Shown here in pieces: positions 8,139 to 19,886 of a DNA stretch of 35,572 bases. Both the position numbers and the translations under genes were made by a program. The stretch comes from Bacteroides sp. Its GTDB lineage: Bacteria > Bacteroidota > Bacteroidia > Bacteroidales > Muribaculaceae. The notes below the pieces were generated by a model. The model ran no database searches. It saw only the letters and a list, made by a program, of their open reading frames with translations, and was not told where the DNA came from. Where the stretch lies: positions 190,853-226,424 of the forward strand of contig JAAVCJ010000025.1 of assembly GCA_014802385.1 (NCBI GenBank), read 5' to 3'. Position 1 is the first letter of the stretch. Each line of letters starts with the position of its first letter.

Positions 8139-8246
8139 CAACGCCATTCGTCCGGCCGTTGCCTGTGCTGTCAAGGATTCTCTTATTCTTTCCCCGTTGG
8201 AAGTTTTTTATGAGGATATGTGACAATCACCGGCGACGGCCGGTGG
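8135..8246 (+). promoter_or_regulatory. Putative expression platform of the TPP riboswitch
   Basis: Between the aptamer and thiD three structures compete. TTGACA (8135-8140) pairs with TGTCAA (8169-8174). ACCGGC (8229-8234) pairs locally with GCCGGT (8239-8244). A 12-bp long-range helix joins 8152-8163 to 8232-8243 (eleven Watson-Crick pairs and one U-G). A weak hairpin CTTTCC/GGAAG with six T lies at 8188-8209 and could be an intrinsic terminator. Which of these is controlled by TPP cannot be decided by eye. Confidence 0.55.
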
Positions 8247-8271
8247 CGTGTTTAATGTCATTAAAAGTCTC

Positions 8272-9063
8272 ATGAAAAAGAAAAAATACAACGTCGTGCT
8301 CACCATAGCCGGATCCGATCCGAGCGGTGGAGCCGGCATACAGGCCGACATCAAGACATGTAGTGCCTTGGGTGCCTACGCGATGAGTGTCATTACGGCC
8401 ATAACGGCTCAAAACAGCCGCGGCGTCATACGTTCAGAGGGCTTATCGCCCGATATGGTCGCGGCACAACTTGACGCAGTGCTCAGCGATGTTACACCTG
8501 ATGCTGTTAAAATTGGAATGATACCTGACGCCTGCGTTGCCGAGGTCATCGCCGACAAACTGGAAAAATATCATGCCCGCAATATTGTTATAGATCCAGT
8601 TGCTATTTCAACCTCAGGCCACAGGCTATCAGCATGTGATACAATCGAGGTGATGCAATCGCAGTTATTTCCGTTAGCAACACTTATTACACCGAATATC
8701 CCCGAGGCGGAATCAATTTTTCCTGATATTAAAACTCTCCTTACCTATAATGTACTGCTAAAAGGTGGTCATGTTATTGGCGCTGATACGTTAACCGATC
8801 GTCTTTATATTAGAGGGAACAGCGAGCCGATACTTTTCACTCACCGCAGAATAAATACCCACAACACCCACGGTACGGGGTGCACGCTCTCATCGGCCAT
8901 CGCTGCATATATGGCACGAGGAATGGATCTTGAGACGAGCGTTGGCAATGCTATTAAATGGTTGTCTGATGCCATAGCCCAAGGGGTCGATTACACCTTT
9001 GGCAGTGGTAACGGGCCTGTCAATCACATATATAATCAAATTGAACAATGGAAATCAAAGTAA
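8272..9063 (+). CDS. thiD: Hydroxymethylpyrimidine / hydroxymethylpyrimidine-phosphate kinase
   Basis: 263 residues from the ATG at 8272. An in-frame GTG at 8248 would add eight unrelated residues and lies in a hairpin. The ribokinase-like fold shows TIAGSDPSGGAGIQADIKT near the N-terminus (substrate site) and HGTGCTLSSAIAAYMARG near residue 200 (anion hole and catalytic Cys in GTGC). It phosphorylates HMP to HMP-P and then HMP-PP for coupling by ThiE. It is the first gene behind the TPP riboswitch. Its end overlaps thiS by 16 bases, so the two are coupled. Confidence 0.94.
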   Translation: MKKKKYNVVLTIAGSDPSGGAGIQADIKTCSALGAYAMSVITAITAQNSRGVIRSEGLSPDMVAAQLDAVLSDVTPDAVKIGMIPDACVAEVIADKLEKYHARNIVIDPVAISTSGHRLSACDTIEVMQSQLFPLATLITPNIPEAESIFPDIKTLLTYNVLLKGGHVIGADTLTDRLYIRGNSEPILFTHRRINTHNTHGTGCTLSSAIAAYMARGMDLETSVGNAIKWLSDAIAQGVDYTFGSGNGPVNHIYNQIEQWKSK

Positions 9064-9257
9064 ACGGCCAGCCGTTAAAGGTAGCCGATGGCACAACGGT
9101 CGCCCAACTCGTTGAATTGCTGAGTGAGGACAATAAATCAGGTGCCGGAATGGCTGTTGCAGTTCAAGGCACTATTGTGCCCAAGAGCGAGTGGAGCACC
9201 CATGAGTTAACCCCACAATCTGATGTTATTATAATTAAAGCAGCCTATGGCGGATAA
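9048..9257 (+). CDS. thiS: Sulfur carrier protein ThiS
   Basis: 69 residues with a ubiquitin-like (beta-grasp) pattern. The protein ends in AAYGG, the C-terminal Gly-Gly that ThiF adenylates and that carries the sulfur as thiocarboxylate to ThiG. The start at 9048 lies inside the end of thiD, and the stop lies 11 bases inside the next gene. This gives a run of three overlapping frames and implies tight translational coupling. Confidence 0.93.
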   Translation: MEIKVNGQPLKVADGTTVAQLVELLSEDNKSGAGMAVAVQGTIVPKSEWSTHELTPQSDVIIIKAAYGG

Positions 9258-10509
9258 TTTTAAAATAGTTGTATTCACCCCTCCAGCTCCAGTCGACAAT
9301 GAGGCACAGAAGATAGAGCGACTTCTCGGCGCGGGGGCAAATATTGTAAGTTTACGCAAACCCGGTATAGGGGTGCGTTACATTGAGTCTGTGCTCAAGC
9401 AATTACGCCCGGAATTACGTCATCGAATCAGGCTACATGATAATCCAGAACTCGCAAGAGCATTCGGTACGGGATTTCAGCTAAATTCGCGTACACCCCA
9501 AGTGACTGATATAGACCACTCATCAATGTCCAAGAGTTGTCACACGATAAATGAAGTTCTCGAGACTAACGGAGTTGATTACGTTACATTATCGCCGATT
9601 TACGACTCCATATCAAAAGCAGGATATAAATCTCAGTTTGACTTATCTTCACTCGACCTTAGCTCGGTAGACGTAAGTGTAGTAGCAATGGGAGGCATGA
9701 CACTTGACCGTATTCCTCTGATACGTGCAGCCGGATTTGCGGGTGCAGCATTTTTAGGAGATGTGTGGCGAGATACCGATTCATTCAATCGCTTCGTCCG
9801 CTACCTTACTATGCGCAATTCAAGACTGCAATATGTGACTGACGGAGATTCACCTGACGATACTGTCAATCTCGCCTTAGCAGCATTGAAAGGTGGTTGT
9901 CGATGGGTTCAAATAAGAATGAAAAACGACTCTCATGAAGCCGTGGCAGACGTAATGACCGAACTTGTACCTAAATTTACTGCACTTGGTGCCACACTCA
10001 TAGTTGACGATCACGTTGATATAGCTGCTACAACCGAAGGCGTAGCCGGAGTTCACCTGGGACAGACCGACATGCCTCCTTCCGAAGCACGTAAAGTCCT
10101 GCCAGCCGACAAAGTTATAGGCTTCACGGTCAACTCGGCAATACAACTTAGAGCCGCTGCCCAACAATATAGACACAGCATCGACTACCTCGGCATCGGG
10201 CCGTTAAGATTTACATCTACAAAAAAGAAACTCGCAACACCACTTGGCCTTGACGGTCTCGAAGATATTCGGTTATTAATGACAAATATCGGCTTCATTC
10301 CGCCTGCTGTTGTAATCGGTGGTGTAATTGATACCGATTATAAACCGCTTGCCCAAATAGGTTACGGTGGGGTAGCCGTGAGTGGCGCTATAGGACATGC
10401 GGCAAATCCGGCAGCATCAGCACATCTTCTCACGACCACAGCGGCCGACCTGTTTGGCCATAGCATAGAAGACGATTACATAAATTTTGTACAACAAATC
10501 AAGATATAA
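9247..10509 (+). CDS. thiE: TenI-like / thiamine-phosphate synthase (ThiE) fusion protein
   Basis: 420 residues made of two TIM-barrel units of the ThiE/TenI superfamily. Residues 1-195 resemble the short TenI-like proteins of Bacteroides: [59 protein letters not shown] and [12 protein letters not shown]. Residues 197-415 are a full Thi[67 protein letters not shown] and GVAVSGAI. The C-terminal half should couple HMP-PP and thiazole phosphate to give thiamine phosphate. The N-terminal half has SPIY where B. subtilis TenI has the catalytic-His segment, so tautomerase activity is uncertain. The frame is open through the junction with no internal stop, so the fusion is real in this assembly. Confidence 0.9.
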   Translation: MADNFKIVVFTPPAPVDNEAQKIERLLGAGANIVSLRKPGIGVRYIESVLKQLRPELRHRIRLHDNPELARAFGTGFQLNSRTPQVTDIDHSSMSKSCHTINEVLETNGVDYVTLSPIYDSISKAGYKSQFDLSSLDLSSVDVSVVAMGGMTLDRIPLIRAAGFAGAAFLGDVWRDTDSFNRFVRYLTMRNSRLQYVTDGDSPDDTVNLALAALKGGCRWVQIRMKNDSHEAVADVMTELVPKFTALGATLIVDDHVDIAATTEGVAGVHLGQTDMPPSEARKVLPADKVIGFTVNSAIQLRAAAQQYRHSIDYLGIGPLRFTSTKKKLATPLGLDGLEDIRLLMTNIGFIPPAVVIGGVIDTDYKPLAQIGYGGVAVSGAIGHAANPAASAHLLTTTAADLFGHSIEDDYINFVQQIKI

Positions 10510-10519
10510 ATTAACGTAT

Positions 10520-14177
<3,658 letters not shown>

Positions 14178-14181
14178 AGCC

Positions 14182-14907
14182 ATGAATCAACAAATTAATC
14201 TAACAGGTGATATAAAGCGGCGTTACAGTCGCAATATTCTTTTGCCTGAGATAGGACGAGCAGGACAGCTTGAACTCTTGCAGGCATCAGTGTTAGTTGT
14301 CGGTGCCGGGGCTCTCGGATCGATTGTGTCAATGTATCTTGCAGGGTCGGGCATAGGTCGTATCGGACTGTGTGATTTTGACACTGTCGATATTTCCAAC
14401 TTACAGCGACAACTCAGTTTTACAATTGACGATGTCGGTTGTCCGAAACTCGAAGCGACAGTCCGACGTTTGTCATCAATCAATCCTGATTTAATCATTG
14501 AGCCACATGACGGTTTCCTACGTCATGACAAGGCCCGTGAGCTTTTCAAGCGCTATGATGTTATAGTCGAAGGCTCGGACAATCCTGCAACAAAACACAT
14601 GGTTACCGACATCGCCAATGAAGTAGGTAAACCATGTGTTTTGGGTGGGGTAAATGGTTTTGACGGACAAGTAATGACGTTCCTACCTGGAGGCAAACGC
14701 TATCGCGATATATTCCCTGATGCAGTTGCAGAAGGTGGTTACACACCGTGTAGTATTGGCGGTGTGCTTGGGCCACTACCTGGAATAATAGGGTCTATAC
14801 AGGCAGCCGAAGTTATTAAGATAATAACCGGTGCAGGTACTACTCTCGCTGACACTTTACTACTTGTCAATGCCCTCGATATGACATTCACGCGTATAAA
14901 ATTATAG
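14182..14907 (+). CDS. thiF: ThiS adenylyltransferase ThiF (HesA/MoeB/ThiF family)
   Basis: 241 residues from the ATG at 14182. An upstream in-frame start would lie inside thiH. The E1-like fold is shown by RRYSRNILLPEIG (13-25), the nucleotide site VVGAGALGS (39-47), CDFDTVDISNLQRQ and EGSDNPATKHM (130-140). GVLGPLPGIIGSIQAAEVIKII lies near 194-215. It should activate the ThiS C-terminus with ATP. The paired CxxC zinc ligands common in MoeB-like members are absent: the region between the catalytic domain and GVLG reads RYRDIFPD and TPCSIG, with one Cys (C190). No rhodanese domain is present. As last gene of the operon, ThiF is the assignment that fits the context. Confidence 0.9.
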   Translation: MNQQINLTGDIKRRYSRNILLPEIGRAGQLELLQASVLVVGAGALGSIVSMYLAGSGIGRIGLCDFDTVDISNLQRQLSFTIDDVGCPKLEATVRRLSSINPDLIIEPHDGFLRHDKARELFKRYDVIVEGSDNPATKHMVTDIANEVGKPCVLGGVNGFDGQVMTFLPGGKRYRDIFPDAVAEGGYTPCSIGGVLGPLPGIIGSIQAAEVIKIITGAGTTLADTLLLVNALDMTFTRIKL

Positions 14908-14915
14908 CTAAATCA

Positions 14916-14947
14916 ATGGCCCGTTCTCAATATCGAGTTCGGGCCAT
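14916..14947. terminator. Bidirectional terminator between thiF and aguB
   Basis: ATGGCCCG (14916-14923) pairs perfectly with CGGGCCAT (14940-14947), with an inner CTC/GAG. It sits in the 44-nt gap between convergent genes. T-runs on both sides are short, so it probably serves both strands modestly. Confidence 0.65.
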
Positions 14948-14951
14948 CATA

Positions 14952-15842
14952 TTAATCAAGGTATCGTTGCGTAATACCACCATAGGCATCAATGCGCCTA
15001 TCCCTAAGGAAAGGCCACCAGCGTCTCACTTGCTCGCTGCGGCTAAGATTGATTTCAACAATCTTTATATCTTCCTTATCATCGGGCGCTGTATACAGCA
15101 GTTCGCCTTGGGGACCGGCGACAAAGCTATGTCCCCAGAACTGTATGCCGTTTGTCTGACCACTCGGATCAGCCTCATGTCCTACACGATTTACTGTTAT
15201 GACCGGTAGCCCGTTTGCTACAGCGTGACCACGCTGCACTGTAACCCATGCGTCCTGTTGGCGGCATTTTTCGTCAGGTGTATCAGTTGACTCCCAACCT
15301 ATTGCCGTAGGATAGATTAACATCTCGGCTCCGTTCAATGCCATAAGTCTCGCTGCTTCAGGATACCATTGGTCCCAGCATACAAGCACTCCAAGACGTC
15401 CAACCGAAGTGTCGATAGGTTTGAAACCTATATCACCGGGTGTAAAATAGAATTTCTCATAATATGCGGGGTCATCGGGTATGTGCATCTTACGATATTT
15501 GCCAGCGACTGTACCATCTCGCTCAATTACGAGAGCGGTGTTGTGATACAAGCCGGCCGCGCGGCGTTCAAACAATGATATAACAAGAACAACGCCACAC
15601 TCACGCGCCACATCTTTGTACTGCTCTACAATGTCACCTGTGATGTCGATGGCAAGATTACATTCATCGGGGTTTTCGGTCTGGCAGAAGTATAACGAGT
15701 CGTGCAACTCTCGATTTACAATGAGTTGTGCGCCTTGGGTTGCGAGGTCTCTGATTGCTGTAATGATGCGCTCACGGTTATACTGCGTGTCATCAGTGTT
15801 TGATTGCTGTATGATTCCGACTTTGAGTTTTCTATCTTCCAT
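14952..15842 (-). CDS. aguB: N-carbamoylputrescine amidohydrolase
   Basis: 296 residues of the nitrilase fold with the Glu-Lys-Cys triad visible: E45 in NRELHDSLY, K118 in YRKMHIPDD and C155 in GVLVCWDQWYPEAARL. The sequence around PDDPAYYEKFYFTPGD is typical of the AguB subgroup. It hydrolyses N-carbamoylputrescine to putrescine, CO2 and ammonia. The neighbouring upstream gene encodes agmatine deiminase, which makes that substrate, so the assignment is well supported. The genes nearly abut: aguA ends at 15847 and aguB starts at 15842. Confidence 0.95.
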   Translation of the reverse strand: MEDRKLKVGIIQQSNTDDTQYNRERIITAIRDLATQGAQLIVNRELHDSLYFCQTENPDECNLAIDITGDIVEQYKDVARECGVVLVISLFERRAAGLYHNTALVIERDGTVAGKYRKMHIPDDPAYYEKFYFTPGDIGFKPIDTSVGRLGVLVCWDQWYPEAARLMALNGAEMLIYPTAIGWESTDTPDEKCRQQDAWVTVQRGHAVANGLPVITVNRVGHEADPSGQTNGIQFWGHSFVAGPQGELLYTAPDDKEDIKIVEINLSRSEQVRRWWPFLRDRRIDAYGGITQRYLD

Positions 15843-15846
15843 TGTA

Positions 15847-16896
15847 TTAATTATTTGAATTAACTATTACACCGCGAGGCACCTGCATCGTCATACAGTG
15901 CAACGAGCCGTGCTGCTGAATAAGCGATGTGCAGTCAATGCAGCGCACTATGCGGTCGGGGAACAAAGATTGCATAATGAGTCGAGCAAGTTCGTCATTT
16001 TGGGGCTGGCCGTAGACAGGCAGCAACACCGAGCGGGATGCGATCAGAAAATTGGCATACGTAGCCGGCAAACGCTGTCCGTCATTATCAAAAATGGGGT
16101 GGGGCATAGGTAAGCCTACCAGATTGTATGGCATACCATCGCTGCGTCTCAGCTCGGTGAGTTGTTTCTCCATTTGACTGAGTTGCTCATAATGCTCGTC
16201 GGCGGTATCGTCACATTTAACGTATACGATGGTATCATCTGAAACAAGACGCGCCAGCGTGTCTACATGACTGTCGGTATCATCGCCTGCAAGATAACCA
16301 TAGTCTAACCACATTACCCGCTCGGCACCAAGCGCCGATTTGAGATAACGTTCGATTTCGTCACGTGACAGATTGCCGTTACGATTGGGCGACAGCAGAC
16401 ACTCGCTGGTAGTCAGTATCGTTCCTTTTCCATCACTCTCAATCGAGCCACCTTCAAGCACAAAGCCGAGATGATTTTCTCTATTGCCGGCCATATATCC
16501 ATTTTCGATCATATTGAGTGTGATAAGATTATCCTTGTCGGCAGCAAACTTCAGCCCCCAACCGTTGAATTTGAAATCACACAACACTGGGCTGTTATCG
16601 TCTGCAATACATGTTATTACGCCATAATCGCGGGCCCACGTGTCGTTCGTATCAATCTTACACAGTTTCAGGTAGCGCTGATCAATATGCTCGAGCATTG
16701 ATTTAGGCTCTGCAGGGTCGGGTGCGACCAACACAACCGTCATCTCGTCGGCAACGAGAGTCTCGATAATCTCAACAACGGTGTGCTGTACCGTCTCAAG
16801 CATATAGGCCCAATCGCTGTCAGCATGTGGCCAACCAATAATAACGGCCTCATAGTTTTCCCACTCGGCCGGCAATCTTCTATTAGAATGTATCAT
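15847..16896 (-). CDS. aguA: Agmatine deiminase (PAD_porph family)
   Basis: 349 residues. The N-terminus has LPAEWENYEAVIIGWPHADSDW. The core shows DTNDTWARDYG with the substrate-binding acids, VLEGGSIESDGKGTILTTSECLL (about 145-167) and GDDTDSHVDTLARL with the catalytic His. The nucleophilic Cys is C334 in GSLHCMTMQVPRGV. The enzyme converts agmatine to N-carbamoylputrescine and ammonia. It is the middle gene of a minus-strand unit (17144 to 14952), between a small acidic protein and aguB. Confidence 0.95.
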   Translation of the reverse strand: MIHSNRRLPAEWENYEAVIIGWPHADSDWAYMLETVQHTVVEIIETLVADEMTVVLVAPDPAEPKSMLEHIDQRYLKLCKIDTNDTWARDYGVITCIADDNSPVLCDFKFNGWGLKFAADKDNLITLNMIENGYMAGNRENHLGFVLEGGSIESDGKGTILTTSECLLSPNRNGNLSRDEIERYLKSALGAERVMWLDYGYLAGDDTDSHVDTLARLVSDDTIVYVKCDDTADEHYEQLSQMEKQLTELRRSDGMPYNLVGLPMPHPIFDNDGQRLPATYANFLIASRSVLLPVYGQPQNDELARLIMQSLFPDRIVRCIDCTSLIQQHGSLHCMTMQVPRGVIVNSNN

Positions 16897-16904
16897 TAAT
16901 ATAA

Positions 16905-17144
16905 TTATTCCTGTTCATCATAGTCTCGCAGTTGATCCCAAATATCATCTTGCGATTCCATGTATTGTTCACAAAACTCCCGAAAGCCGTCGCGCTCATT
17001 GTAGCCCTCAGACTGGCACCAGTCCGAATAAGCCTCTCTCAAGTCGGGATCATCGTTAAGAATACGCTTGAACTCAGCTTGTGCAATGTCCAAACTTTTA
17101 TTCTGCTCGATGAGTTGTGTAAAAAATTCGGTTATATCTTCCAT
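16905..17144 (-). CDS. Small acidic protein upstream of aguA, function unknown
   Basis: 79 residues, rich in Asp, Glu and Gln, with no signal peptide or membrane segment. It is probably all-helical (EDITEFFTQLIEQN..., DIAQAEFKRILNDDPDLREAYSDWCQSEG...). It lies 8 nt upstream of aguA and downstream of a perfect Bacteroidota promoter, so it is the first gene of the agmatine-putrescine operon. I recall similar small genes near agmatine deiminase in other Bacteroidales but know no function. Regular coding character and operon position support a real gene. Confidence 0.75.
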   Translation of the reverse strand: MEDITEFFTQLIEQNKSLDIAQAEFKRILNDDPDLREAYSDWCQSEGYNERDGFREFCEQYMESQDDIWDQLRDYDEQE

Positions 17145-17185
17145 AAGCAGTTCAATTTAGTCATGTACTATAACGCATAGTTGCA

Positions 17186-17217
17186 CAAATGTAAAAACAT
17201 TATTTGTAAAATACAAG
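17186..17217 (-). promoter_or_regulatory. Promoter of the aguA-aguB operon (minus strand)
   Basis: Read on the minus strand, CTTG (17217-17214), a 20-nt spacer and TACATTTG (17193-17186) match the Bacteroidota -33/-7 pattern. The predicted start is near 17178, giving a leader of about 35 nt. Confidence 0.75.
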
Positions 17218-17321
17218 CTACAAGACATTTAATACATAACATTCAACAATTCTTAAGATGTCATGTAGCCAACTTTACCGCTATTAACCAATATTTTGAA
17301 TTGCATTAATAATATTTAAAC

Positions 17322-17348
17322 AGCATGGGCTACCATCTTGCCCATGCT
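17322..17348. promoter_or_regulatory. Palindrome just upstream of a promoter, possible operator
   Basis: AGCATGGGC (17322-17330) and GCCCATGCT (17340-17348) form a perfect 9-bp inverted repeat with a 9-nt spacer, ending six bases before a -7 box (17355-17362). It occupies the place of the -33 element, which is otherwise poor, so a repressor or activator site is plausible. No T-tract follows, which argues against a terminator. Confidence 0.5.
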
Positions 17349-17354
17349 ATTACT

Positions 17355-17362
17355 TATATTTG
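17355..17362 (+). promoter_or_regulatory. Bacteroidota -7 promoter box for the small gene at 17392
   Basis: TATATTTG fits TAnnTTTG exactly. The nearest TTG (17338-17340) is only 14 nt upstream, too close for a normal -33, so this promoter may need an activator at the adjacent palindrome. Confidence 0.6.
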
Positions 17363-17391
17363 CAACGTAAAAATTAATAAACATAAATGCC

Positions 17392-17616
17392 ATGTGTAAA
17401 ACGATTGTAATCAGCGACGATGTAATCAACACCATCAACTCTCTCAAAGACGAAGACCGCATCATCATGTCGGCAGCCATAGCCGGCGAGCTGATTTGTG
17501 GTAAATCAGTCGAGCAAAATCTAAACTCGATGCAACGTATAATATTCTCGATTATACGTAACTCAGTTCAACGTTCTACCGCTAACTATATCAGTGCGGT
17601 ACAGGCTACTGCCTGA
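17392..17616 (+). CDS. Small protein of unknown function
   Basis: 74 residues, no signal peptide, predicted mostly helical (VINTINSLKDEDRIIMSAAIAGELI, then VEQNLNSMQRIIFSIIRNSVQRST). I do not recognise the family. It stands alone between the divergent agmatine operon and convergent htpG, with its own -7 box 30 nt upstream. The net charge is near neutral with a basic C-terminal half. A small regulatory or adaptor protein would fit the size and the palindrome-bearing promoter, but nothing in the sequence proves it. Confidence 0.65.
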   Translation: MCKTIVISDDVINTINSLKDEDRIIMSAAIAGELICGKSVEQNLNSMQRIIFSIIRNSVQRSTANYISAVQATA

Positions 17617-17646
17617 AATAGCACTGATAACCCTATTTATAGAACG

Positions 17647-17674
17647 AGCCCCGACGATTAATTTCGCCGGAGCT
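17647..17674. terminator. Weak hairpin between convergent genes
   Basis: AGC-CCG-CGA (17647-17657) can pair with TCG-CGG-GCT (17664-17674) with single mismatches. It lies in the 81-nt gap between the small gene and the end of htpG. There is no clear T-tract, so the call is tentative. Confidence 0.35.
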
Positions 17675-17697
17675 TGAGATTACTTATGTATTAAGGT

Positions 17698-19746
17698 TTA
17701 GAGCAGTGAATATGAGCGTCGGATAAACTCGGTAAGTTCCTTTCCTTTGAGCAATCCATTACCTAATAAAGCCAGGTCGATAAGTTGCTTGACTACAGGT
17801 ATGCCTGCACCATAAGCGCCGATAAGTTCAGCCTGTTTGTCGCGCGATGTCTTCACTTCGGCTTCAAGTTTATCAAGTGCGGCCTGCTGCTCGTCGGTTG
17901 GCTTACCGTCTTTTATTTCACCACGGGTCGCCGTTATCTTTGCATTAATATCATCAACGGCTTTCTCCAGAGGCTCAATTTCAGATGCAAGTGCCTTATC
18001 GGCATCAGCGATAATATTCTTGACAAGCTTGTTCTCGGTGTTTACAATTACATTATAGCTATCAGGCAATTCGCCATAGAAACTCATGCCGGGTTGCAGG
18101 GCAGCCATCTCCTTCATGCGTCGCATGTACTCATTCTGAGTAATTTCAACCGGATCAGAATTTTCACCAAGTGCTTCAAATGTCACCAGGAAGTTTGCTT
18201 CTTTTTCTTTAGGCAACTGATTTTGGAACATTGTGGTCAGAATATTCCGCTCTGTCGATGTCAGCTCGGCTTGTTTCCTATCACTCTTGGGTATGAGGTT
18301 CTCTACAATGTCGCTGTCAACGCGCACAAATCTCGACTGTTTCAGCTCTTGCTCAAGCATACCTACAAAGTGACTGTCAAGCTGTCCGTCCATTACCAAT
18401 ACACTATAACCTCTTGATGTTGCGTTGTCGATGTACTTGTATTGTGCTGTTGGGTCGGTAGTGTACAGGTAAACGACATTGCCGTCCTTGTCGGTCTGCT
18501 CGGGTTCAATGAGTGTACGGTACTCTTCGAGTGTATAGTATTTACCCTCGGTATCCTTGACAAGCATAAACTTCATGGCAGCCTCGCGGAACTTGTCGTC
18601 GGTGAGCATACCATACTCAATGAAGATTTTGATATCGTCCCATTTCGACTCATACTCGGCGCGATCATTCTTGAATATACTTTCCAGGCGTGCCGATACC
18701 TTCTTGGTGATATAACCCGAGATTTTTTTAACGGCGCTGTCGCTCTGAAGATAAGAGCGCGATACGTTAAGAGGTATATCGGGTGAATCAATAACTCCTT
18801 GCAACAGCATCATAAACTCAGGAACGACACCTTCAACCGAGTCGGTAACAAATACCTGGTTGCAGTAGAGCTGAATGCGATTCTTAGTAACCTCAAAATT
18901 ATTTTTCAGTTTGGGGAAATAAAGAATACCTGTGAGCTTGAAGGGGTAATCTACATTCAAGTGAATCCAGAACATCGGTTCATCTTGTCCGGGATATAGT
19001 TCATTGTAGAACGCCTTATAATCAGCATCAGTAAGTTCTGACGGTTTACGTGTCCACAATGGTTCGGTGCTGTTAATAACATTATCCCTATCAGTATCTA
19101 CATATTTACCATCTTTCCACTCCTGCTCTTTTCCCGAGATTACGGGTACAGGCAGGAAGCGGCAATATTTCTTAAGCAGGGCATCGATACGGCTCTGTTC
19201 AAGGAACTCCTTGCTATCATCATCTATATACAGCACCATGTCGGTACCACGCTCGGTCTTGTCTCCGGCTGTCATTTCGTATTCGGGAGAGCCATCACAT
19301 ACCCATTTGACGGGTGTGGCACCGTCCTTGTATGACAATGTGTTAATCTCAACTTTCTTGGCTACCATGAAGGCCGAATAGAAGCCAAGACCAAAATGAC
19401 CGATAATAGAATTAGCGGTGTCTTTATACTTTTCAAGGAATTCTTCGGCACCCGAGAATGCTATCTGGTTGATGTATTTGTCAATCTCGTCGGCAGTCAT
19501 ACCGATACCATGGTCGCTGATAGTAAGGGTTCCGGCTTCCTTGTCGATTTTGACCTCGACTTTCATATTGTCCAATTCGCCCTTATATTCACCAAACGAA
19601 GCCAGCGTCTTTAGTTTCTGAGTGGCATCGATTGCATTGCTCACGAGTTCACGCAGAAAAATCTCGTGGTCGCTGTACAAAAATTTCTTGATGACCGGGA
19701 AAATGTTCTCGGTAGTTACTCCGATTGAACCTTTCTTTTGTTCCAT
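17698..19746 (-). CDS. htpG: Molecular chaperone HtpG (Hsp90)
   Basis: 682 residues from the ATG whose first base is 19746. Earlier in-frame starts reach into the clpC terminator and add unrelated residues. The GHKL ATPase domain is clear: catalytic E33 and Mg-binding N37 in LRELVSNAIDA, SDHGIGMT (77-83), and the lid GHFGLGFYSAFMV near 130. The middle domain and a C-terminal dimerisation domain follow, ending near LTEFIRRSYSLL. It folds and stabilises proteins in the cytoplasm as a dimer. It lies 140 nt downstream of clpC on the same strand, separated by a terminator, so it should have its own promoter, although I see no exact consensus. Confidence 0.96.
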   Translation of the reverse strand: MEQKKGSIGVTTENIFPVIKKFLYSDHEIFLRELVSNAIDATQKLKTLASFGEYKGELDNMKVEVKIDKEAGTLTISDHGIGMTADEIDKYINQIAFSGAEEFLEKYKDTANSIIGHFGLGFYSAFMVAKKVEINTLSYKDGATPVKWVCDGSPEYEMTAGDKTERGTDMVLYIDDDSKEFLEQSRIDALLKKYCRFLPVPVISGKEQEWKDGKYVDTDRDNVINSTEPLWTRKPSELTDADYKAFYNELYPGQDEPMFWIHLNVDYPFKLTGILYFPKLKNNFEVTKNRIQLYCNQVFVTDSVEGVVPEFMMLLQGVIDSPDIPLNVSRSYLQSDSAVKKISGYITKKVSARLESIFKNDRAEYESKWDDIKIFIEYGMLTDDKFREAAMKFMLVKDTEGKYYTLEEYRTLIEPEQTDKDGNVVYLYTTDPTAQYKYIDNATSRGYSVLVMDGQLDSHFVGMLEQELKQSRFVRVDSDIVENLIPKSDRKQAELTSTERNILTTMFQNQLPKEKEANFLVTFEALGENSDPVEITQNEYMRRMKEMAALQPGMSFYGELPDSYNVIVNTENKLVKNIIADADKALASEIEPLEKAVDDINAKITATRGEIKDGKPTDEQQAALDKLEAEVKTSRDKQAELIGAYGAGIPVVKQLIDLALLGNGLLKGKELTEFIRRSYSLL

Positions 19747-19831
19747 ATCTATATTGAATTTGAATTGTTTGTTATATTGCTTTTCAATGTATGCGAGCCT
19801 CTGATTAGCTCTCACCACTATAACAAACTGC

Positions 19832-19860
19832 AAAAAAAATGCCACATTAGAAATGTGACA
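19832..19860 (-). terminator. Intrinsic terminator after clpC
   Basis: On the minus strand TGTCACAT (19860-19853) pairs with ATGTGGCA (19847-19840; one G-U pair) and is followed by eight T (19839-19832). It separates clpC from htpG. Confidence 0.85.
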
Positions 19861-19886
19861 TTTTTACTAAAAGTATGTTAAAAATA

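Noticed and set aside
8248-8271. GTG at 8248 as start of thiD
   Set aside because: It adds eight residues outside the kinase fold and directly follows the arm of a strong hairpin; the ATG at 8272 fits the family start.
17785-18417. Long frame (210 codons) on the plus strand opposite htpG
   Set aside because: It is antisense to well-conserved htpG sequence, Cys/Phe/Leu-rich as expected for a mirror frame, and has no promoter.
19747-19845. N-terminal extension of htpG of 33 codons
   Set aside because: It begins in the clpC terminator and adds hydrophobic residues absent from HtpG; MEQKKGSIG is the usual Hsp90 beginning.
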